Below the pieces are notes generated by a model. That model saw nothing but the letters and a program-made list of their open reading frames with translations, was not told the origin of the DNA and did no database searches. A stretch of 35,370 bases of DNA from Euryarchaeota archaeon Ods01 (lineage in GTDB: Archaea > Halobacteriota > Halobacteria > Halobacteriales > Halorutilaceae), in the NCBI GenBank assembly GCA_028751095.1, contig JAQZCZ010000009.1:1-35370 (forward strand). The letters are read 5' to 3'. Below, piece by piece: positions 31,807-35,370 of the stretch (position 1 is the stretch's first letter; every line of letters starts with the position of its first letter). The position numbers were made by a program, and so were the translations under genes.

Positions 31807-32334
31807 ATGATAGAGGTTGAGGTCAAGGTACGTGCCCCGCATGACACCGTCAAGGAACGTCTCGAACAACTCGGCGCGGAACGTATCGCCGACAAGACGC
31901 AGGAAGACACCTACTTCGCCGCGCCACACCGCGACTTCGCCGAGACGGACGAGGCGTTACGCGTCCGTCGCCAGAACGGTGAGGCGCGCATCACCTACAA
32001 GGGACCTAAGATGGACGGCGAGACCAAGACGCGCGAAGAACACGAAACCGAGGTCGGCGACGCCGAGGCGGCGCGCGCAGTCTTCGAGTCGCTCGGCTTC
32101 GAGGAGTTCGGGACCGTTTCGAAGGACCGTCGTGTCTACTCGCTCGACGACGGAACGACTGTCACCCTTGACTCTGTCGAAGGACTCGGCAACTTCGTTG
32201 AGGTCGAGCGTGAAGCCGAGGCGGCTAATGACGTTGACGAGCCGCGCACCCTTGTCCTCGAAACGCTCGAAAGGCTCGGACTCGACGCCGACGACGGCAT
32301 ACGCGAGTCCTACCTCGAACTTCTGTACGGATAA
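31807..32334 (+). CDS. CYTH-domain phosphatase (CyaB/thiamine-triphosphatase-like)
   Basis: 175 residues making up one CYTH triphosphate-tunnel domain. The signature ExExK is EVEVK at 3-7. Further tunnel residues lie in EALRVRRQNGEARITYKGPK, then REEHETEVGD, VSKDRRVYSLDDGTTVTLDS and GLGNFVEVEREAE. Members include class IV adenylate cyclase CyaB and inorganic or thiamine triphosphatases; the sequence pattern (including DxxxxLGxFxEIE-like LGNFVEVE) is close to the archaeal CyaB group. Whether it makes cAMP or hydrolyses triphosphates cannot be decided here. It has its own promoter. Confidence 0.9.
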   Translation: MIEVEVKVRAPHDTVKERLEQLGAERIADKTQEDTYFAAPHRDFAETDEALRVRRQNGEARITYKGPKMDGETKTREEHETEVGDAEAARAVFESLGFEEFGTVSKDRRVYSLDDGTTVTLDSVEGLGNFVEVEREAEAANDVDEPRTLVLETLERLGLDADDGIRESYLELLYG

Positions 32335-32343
32335 CGCCCACAG

Positions 32344-32350
32344 CTTTATC
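32344..32350 (+). promoter_or_regulatory. TATA box for the flavoprotein-pssD operon
   Basis: CTTTATC is centred 27 nt before the ATG at 32374. Confidence 0.6.
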
Positions 32351-32373
32351 TTTCGCGCTCCCGTCGTTCCCGT

Positions 32374-32946
32374 ATGACGGTAGCAATCGTCGGCGGCGGA
32401 CCTGCCGGACTCTCTGCCGCCCTGTTCACGGCGAAGAACGGTCTCGAAACCGTCGTTTTCGACACCGACGGGACGTGGATGCACAAGGCACACCTGTTCA
32501 ACTATCCGGGAATAGGCTCGGTCGACGGCTCCGACTACATGGAGATACTCCGGAGTCAGGTCGACAGCTTCGGCGTCGAGAGGCGTGAGGAAGAGGTAAC
32601 TGACGTTTCGGCTGACGGTGACGGCTTCGCCGTCTCGGCTGACGACGACTACGACGCTGACTACCTCGTTCTTGCCACGGGCGCTAACCGCGACCTCGCC
32701 GAGTCACTCGGGTGTGGCTTCGACGACGAAGGCACGGTAGAGGTGGACGTTTCGATGGAGACCACGGTTGAAGACGCGTATGCGACGGGTGCGATGGTCC
32801 GTGCCGAGGAGTGGCAGGCGGTAATTTCGGCAGGTGACGGAGCCGCGGCGGCGTTGAATATACTTACCAAGGAGAAGGGCGAACACTTCCACGACTTCGA
32901 CGTGCCTGACGACGCCGACGCCGTCTTCGGCGGCATGGTCGACTGA
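32374..32946 (+). CDS. minimal FAD-dependent thioredoxin-reductase-like protein
   Basis: 190 residues. The FAD site is AIVGGGPAGLSAALFTAKNG (4-23), followed by VVFDTDGTWMHKAHLFNYPG, which lines up with the FAD domain of thioredoxin reductases. The second FAD region is DYLVLATGANRDLAE and the closing motif is AYATGAMVRAEEWQAVISAG then DGAAAALNI. The NADPH domain with its CxxC pair is entirely absent: the chain passes from one half of the FAD domain to the other. A full TrxR has about 310 residues. It therefore cannot reduce thioredoxin by the usual route and may be a flavin carrier or a geranylgeranyl-lipid-related oxidoreductase. pssD starts 2 bp later. Confidence 0.85.
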   Translation: MTVAIVGGGPAGLSAALFTAKNGLETVVFDTDGTWMHKAHLFNYPGIGSVDGSDYMEILRSQVDSFGVERREEEVTDVSADGDGFAVSADDDYDADYLVLATGANRDLAESLGCGFDDEGTVEVDVSMETTVEDAYATGAMVRAEEWQAVISAGDGAAAALNILTKEKGEHFHDFDVPDDADAVFGGMVD

Positions 32947-32948
32947 CC

Positions 32949-33554
32949 GTGGGCGTACCGCTCGCAGAGGGTGGCGGACGCTGGGTCGTCGTCGCTCTCG
33001 CGGTACCGGCTCTTGCACTCCTCCACTCGCCCGTAGCCGCCGCCGTAGCTCTCGCGGTGCCGGCTCTCGTCGCCGCCTTCTTCCGTGACCCCGACCGCGA
33101 ACCCGACGGCGATGGAGTCGTTTCGCCCGCCGACGGACGTGTCTCCGTACTGCGCGAGGAGGACGGGCGTCTACGCGTCGGCGTCTTCATGAATCTCCAC
33201 AACGTCCACGTCAACCGCGCGCCCGTAACCGGAGAGGTCGGCGGAGTCGTACACCACGGCGGCGCGCACCGTCCTGCCTTCTCAAAGGACAGCGACAGAA
33301 ACGAACGTGTCGAGACGACGGTGGGGGAGTTCGAGGTCGTCCAGATAGCGGGTGCGTTCGCGCGGCGTATAACGACATATGTCGATGAGGGCGACAAGGT
33401 CGAGCGCGGCGACCGTATCGGGCTAATCGCATTCGGTTCGCGCGCCGACGTTATCTTCCCCGAGACGTACACACGCGCCGACCTCCGAGTCGAAAAGGGC
33501 GACCGTGTCCGGGCGGGCGAGACCGTTCTCGCTCCGTGCAAGACCGAACAGTAA
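32949..33554 (+). CDS. pssD: archaetidylserine/phosphatidylserine decarboxylase
   Basis: 201 residues from GTG at 32949, two bases after the preceding stop. Short-form PSD-like enzymes cleave themselves to form a pyruvoyl group. Here the cleavage site is IAFGSRADVIFP with Gly163-Ser164. The Asp-His partners of self-cleavage are in VSPADGRV (Asp62) and MNLHNVHVNR (His84, His87), followed by APVTGEVGGVVHHGG. One or two hydrophobic segments at 12-45 anchor it to the membrane. It converts archaetidylserine to archaetidylethanolamine. In H. volcanii, PssA and PssD are needed for ArtA-dependent protein processing, which fits artA following 32 bp downstream. Confidence 0.92.
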   Translation: MGVPLAEGGGRWVVVALAVPALALLHSPVAAAVALAVPALVAAFFRDPDREPDGDGVVSPADGRVSVLREEDGRLRVGVFMNLHNVHVNRAPVTGEVGGVVHHGGAHRPAFSKDSDRNERVETTVGEFEVVQIAGAFARRITTYVDEGDKVERGDRIGLIAFGSRADVIFPETYTRADLRVEKGDRVRAGETVLAPCKTEQ

Positions 33555-33586
33555 GCTTTTGTCCGTCAACACCGTAGACGGTTCCG

Positions 33587-34429
33587 ATGGAAGGACTGAC
33601 GGAACTCCTATGGCTCTCGATAGGGCTGTTTCTCCTCGGCGTTCTGTTTGAGGACCGCGCCCGCCATCTCTCTGCCGCGGGCTGGCTCGCCTTCGGCACA
33701 TTCTGGACGTCACGTATCTCCGTCTACCTCGCCGAGAACAGCGCAATAAAGACGTTTCTCGCAGTCGTAGCGCTTCCCGTCTCGGCGTACGTAGCCTACC
33801 AGATAGTTGCCGAGGAACGCGACGCCCTCCTCAAGCTTAGTCAGGCGGTCGCCGCGATGGGTCTCATCTACATACCGTTCTACTCTGTCGGCTGGCTAAA
33901 CGCCGCACTCATCGAACATACTGCGGCTCAGACCGACCGTGCCCTGTCAGTTCTCGGTGTCAACGCCGAACTCGTTGAACGCGATGGGATGGACCGGCTG
34001 TTTATCGTCACGAACCCCGCGACAGGCGAGGAGTACCGTACGTATATCATACTCGCCTGTACGGGAATCGGAAGCATGGCTATGTTCGCCGGTCTCATCT
34101 CGGTGATACGCGCCCCTCTCCGCCGTAAGGCGCTCGCGTTCGCCGTCTCGATTCCGGTTATCTACGCCCTCAACCTCGTCCGTAACGTCTTCATAGCGAC
34201 CGCGTTCGGTCACCAGTGGTTCCCGTACGGCGAAAGCTACATCGTCGAGATGACGGGTACGTACGAGGGATACGCGAGCTTCTTCTGGGCGGACAAGGTT
34301 ATCTCGCAGGGGCTGAGCGTCGTGGTTCTCGTCGCCATACTGCTCGCAGTTATGCGTTTCCTCCCTGAGGTAACCGAGCTTCTCGACGAGGTTCTTGACC
34401 TTCTTGGGATTGACAAGAAGCCTGCATGA
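33587..34429 (+). CDS. artA: archaeosortase A
   Basis: 280 residues with about seven to eight membrane helices. The exosortase/archaeosortase active site is present: Cys158 in LACTGIGSMA (157-166) and Arg199 in NLVRNVF (196-202). The third basic position in SFFWADKVIS (231-240) is Lys237, where an Arg is expected from the H. volcanii enzyme (Cys173, Arg214, Arg253, from memory). ArtA cleaves near the C-terminus of PGF-CTERM proteins such as the S-layer glycoprotein and helps move them onto an archaeal lipid. A possible own promoter (AAGCTTTT, about 30 nt upstream) exists, but co-transcription with pssD is likely. The stop overlaps the next start as ATGA. Confidence 0.93.
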   Translation: MEGLTELLWLSIGLFLLGVLFEDRARHLSAAGWLAFGTFWTSRISVYLAENSAIKTFLAVVALPVSAYVAYQIVAEERDALLKLSQAVAAMGLIYIPFYSVGWLNAALIEHTAAQTDRALSVLGVNAELVERDGMDRLFIVTNPATGEEYRTYIILACTGIGSMAMFAGLISVIRAPLRRKALAFAVSIPVIYALNLVRNVFIATAFGHQWFPYGESYIVEMTGTYEGYASFFWADKVISQGLSVVVLVAILLAVMRFLPEVTELLDEVLDLLGIDKKPA

Positions 34430-35121
34430 CCGATAGCTTCGAGGAACTCGGCTTCGGTGCGCGCGCCGTATATCTGCCCGAGAGCGACACCGCCGCCGTC
34501 AGTGACCTACACGTCGGACTTGCCGATGCCGTGAGACGACAGGGCGCGTCTATCCCCGTCGATGAACGTACCGCGCTTGAGGAGGGGGTCCGTGACGTAC
34601 TGTCTCGTTTCGACCCCTCGACACTCGTCTTTAACGGCGACGTACAGCATTCATTCGGCGGAATAGGCGACGCGGGCGATACGGTACGGCGTCTGAAACG
34701 CGTCGCGGAGGCGTGGGGGGCGGAAACGGTCTTCGTCGAAGGCAACCACGACACCGACCTCGACGCTGTCGTGGAGACGACGACGGTGTACGACGAGGGC
34801 GACGCCGTCTTCGTCCACGGCGACACGCTCCCCGCGAACCTCCCCGATGCCTCGCTCTACGTCGTCGGACACGACCATCCGACGGTCGAGATAGAGGGAC
34901 AGAAGGAGCCGTGTTTCCTGTACGGACCATTCGAGGACGCCTCGGTCGCCATGACACCGGCGTTAAACCCGCTCTGTGAAGGCGTCGTCGTCAATGAGAT
35001 GCGCGCTTCCGACTTCATGTCGCCTTTCGTCCGACGTTTCGACGACTTCCGCGTCGCGGTTGAGGCGGACGGCGACGTGCTCCGTTTCCCGCCCATACGT
35101 GAGTTCCGGCGTATGCTGTGA
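34426..35121 (+). CDS. calcineurin-like metallophosphoesterase (COG1407 type)
   Basis: 231 residues. The five metal motifs appear in order: SDLHVGL (26-32), FNGDVQHSFGG (about 69-79), EGNHDTD (about 105-111), VFVHGD (about 128-133) and VGHDHPTVE (about 147-155). This pattern fits the archaeal/bacterial COG1407 group, often linked to DNA repair or nucleic-acid genes, with no signal peptide. The substrate is unknown. It is translationally coupled to artA by a 4-bp overlap (ATGA), an arrangement also reported around archaeosortase genes in haloarchaea as far as I recall. Confidence 0.9.
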   Translation: MTDSFEELGFGARAVYLPESDTAAVSDLHVGLADAVRRQGASIPVDERTALEEGVRDVLSRFDPSTLVFNGDVQHSFGGIGDAGDTVRRLKRVAEAWGAETVFVEGNHDTDLDAVVETTTVYDEGDAVFVHGDTLPANLPDASLYVVGHDHPTVEIEGQKEPCFLYGPFEDASVAMTPALNPLCEGVVVNEMRASDFMSPFVRRFDDFRVAVEADGDVLRFPPIREFRRML

Positions 35122-35140
35122 CCTGACCGAAGATTGAAGA

Positions 35141-35147
35141 CTTAACT
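35141..35147 (+). promoter_or_regulatory. TATA box for grpE
   Basis: CTTAACT is centred 29 nt before the GTG at 35173. A chaperone gene here may also be heat-induced, but I see no specific heat-shock element. Confidence 0.5.
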
Positions 35148-35172
35148 GTTGTCGCCGTGAACCAGTTCCAAG

Positions 35173-35370
35173 GTGACATCCGTGGGAAAGCAGGAGACTG
35201 ACGCCGACGCAAACGATGACGCTGACGCCGAGGAGCTACGCCGCCGTCTGGAGGAACGTGACGAACGTATCGAGGAACTCCAAGACGAAATCGAGGAGAA
35301 GGATGAACGTATCGACGACCTCGAATCCCGCGTCAAACGGGTGCAGGCGGACTTCCAGAACTACAAGAAA
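35173..35370 (+). CDS. grpE: nucleotide exchange factor GrpE (5' part, runs off the window)
   Basis: 66 codons from GTG at 35173 to the edge; a second in-frame GTG at 35182 is possible. The N-terminus is acidic (ETDADANDDADAEELRRRL), followed by a long coiled coil (EERDERIEELQDEIEEKDER) and the GrpE hallmark RVQADFQNYKK at the edge. GrpE releases ADP from the chaperone DnaK; dnaK and dnaJ usually follow in haloarchaea, beyond this window. The TATA box at 35141 supports the first GTG. Confidence 0.9.
   Translation, partial: MTSVGKQETDADANDDADAEELRRRLEERDERIEELQDEIEEKDERIDDLESRVKRVQADFQNYKK

Noticed and set aside
1-35370. CRISPR arrays, insertion sequences, att sites or a replication origin
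   Set aside because: No spaced direct repeats, transposase motifs, orc1/cdc6 gene or ORB-like repeats were seen; the only repeat cluster is the short operator at 27071-27099.

Overview
The window looks like a chromosomal stretch from an extremely halophilic archaeon of the Halobacteria group or a close relative. The evidence is the strongly acidic proteome, TATA/BRE-type promoters placed about 27 nt before mostly leaderless start codons, and a C50 carotenoid block ordered crtD-lyeJ-cruF facing crtB. An archaeosortase next to a phosphatidylserine-decarboxylase-type enzyme, an archaeal 7S SRP RNA, RNase Z, a ThiD-ThiN fusion and a Tat-exported PQQ-propeller protein point the same way. G+C is about 60 percent by eye, low for this group. 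ATA and CGT codons are common, and the words GGCC and GATC are almost absent. I see no insertion sequence, CRISPR array, prophage, replication origin or plasmid signature.

Layout. 1-3469: a partial exported beta-propeller/PKD protein, an alpha/beta hydrolase, an interrupted tRNA gene of unclear isotype, and two small unknown genes. 3498-10238 (minus): a carotenoid cleavage oxygenase, then the mismatch-repair operon mutS-mutL followed by an overlapping Trm9/ALKBH8-like tRNA methyltransferase, and a VanZ-like membrane protein. 10314-18095: glyA, a RIO/Bud32-like kinase, tyrA carrying a C-terminal domain like the PheT anticodon-binding fold, thiD-thiN, a membrane protein, an orphan ParA with a Cys-rich partner, and rnz. 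18092-23308: an AstE/AspA-like hydrolase and the bacterioruberin cluster. 23350-27110: small DNA-binding proteins, a RimK-like ATP-grasp ligase, an HD phosphohydrolase, and a three-gene operon of two membrane proteins plus an XRE regulator behind a palindromic operator. 27159-30048 (minus): SRP RNA and a futalosine-pathway menaquinone operon whose first gene resembles MqnE/MqnC but has lost the radical-SAM core. 30152-35370 (plus): an SAM hydrolase, prs, a CYTH phosphatase, a minimal thioredoxin-reductase-like flavoprotein, pssD, artA, a phosphoesterase and the start of grpE.

Functional threads. Carotenoid genes would make bacterioruberin, and the oxygenase could cleave a carotenoid to an apocarotenal such as retinal. 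SRP RNA, pssD and artA all bear on membrane and secreted-protein biogenesis. The menaquinone genes supply a respiratory quinone. The least expected items are the near-total loss of GGCC and GATC, the core-less MqnE-like protein, the TyrA fusion, and the tRNA whose only workable splicing gives an unexpected anticodon.
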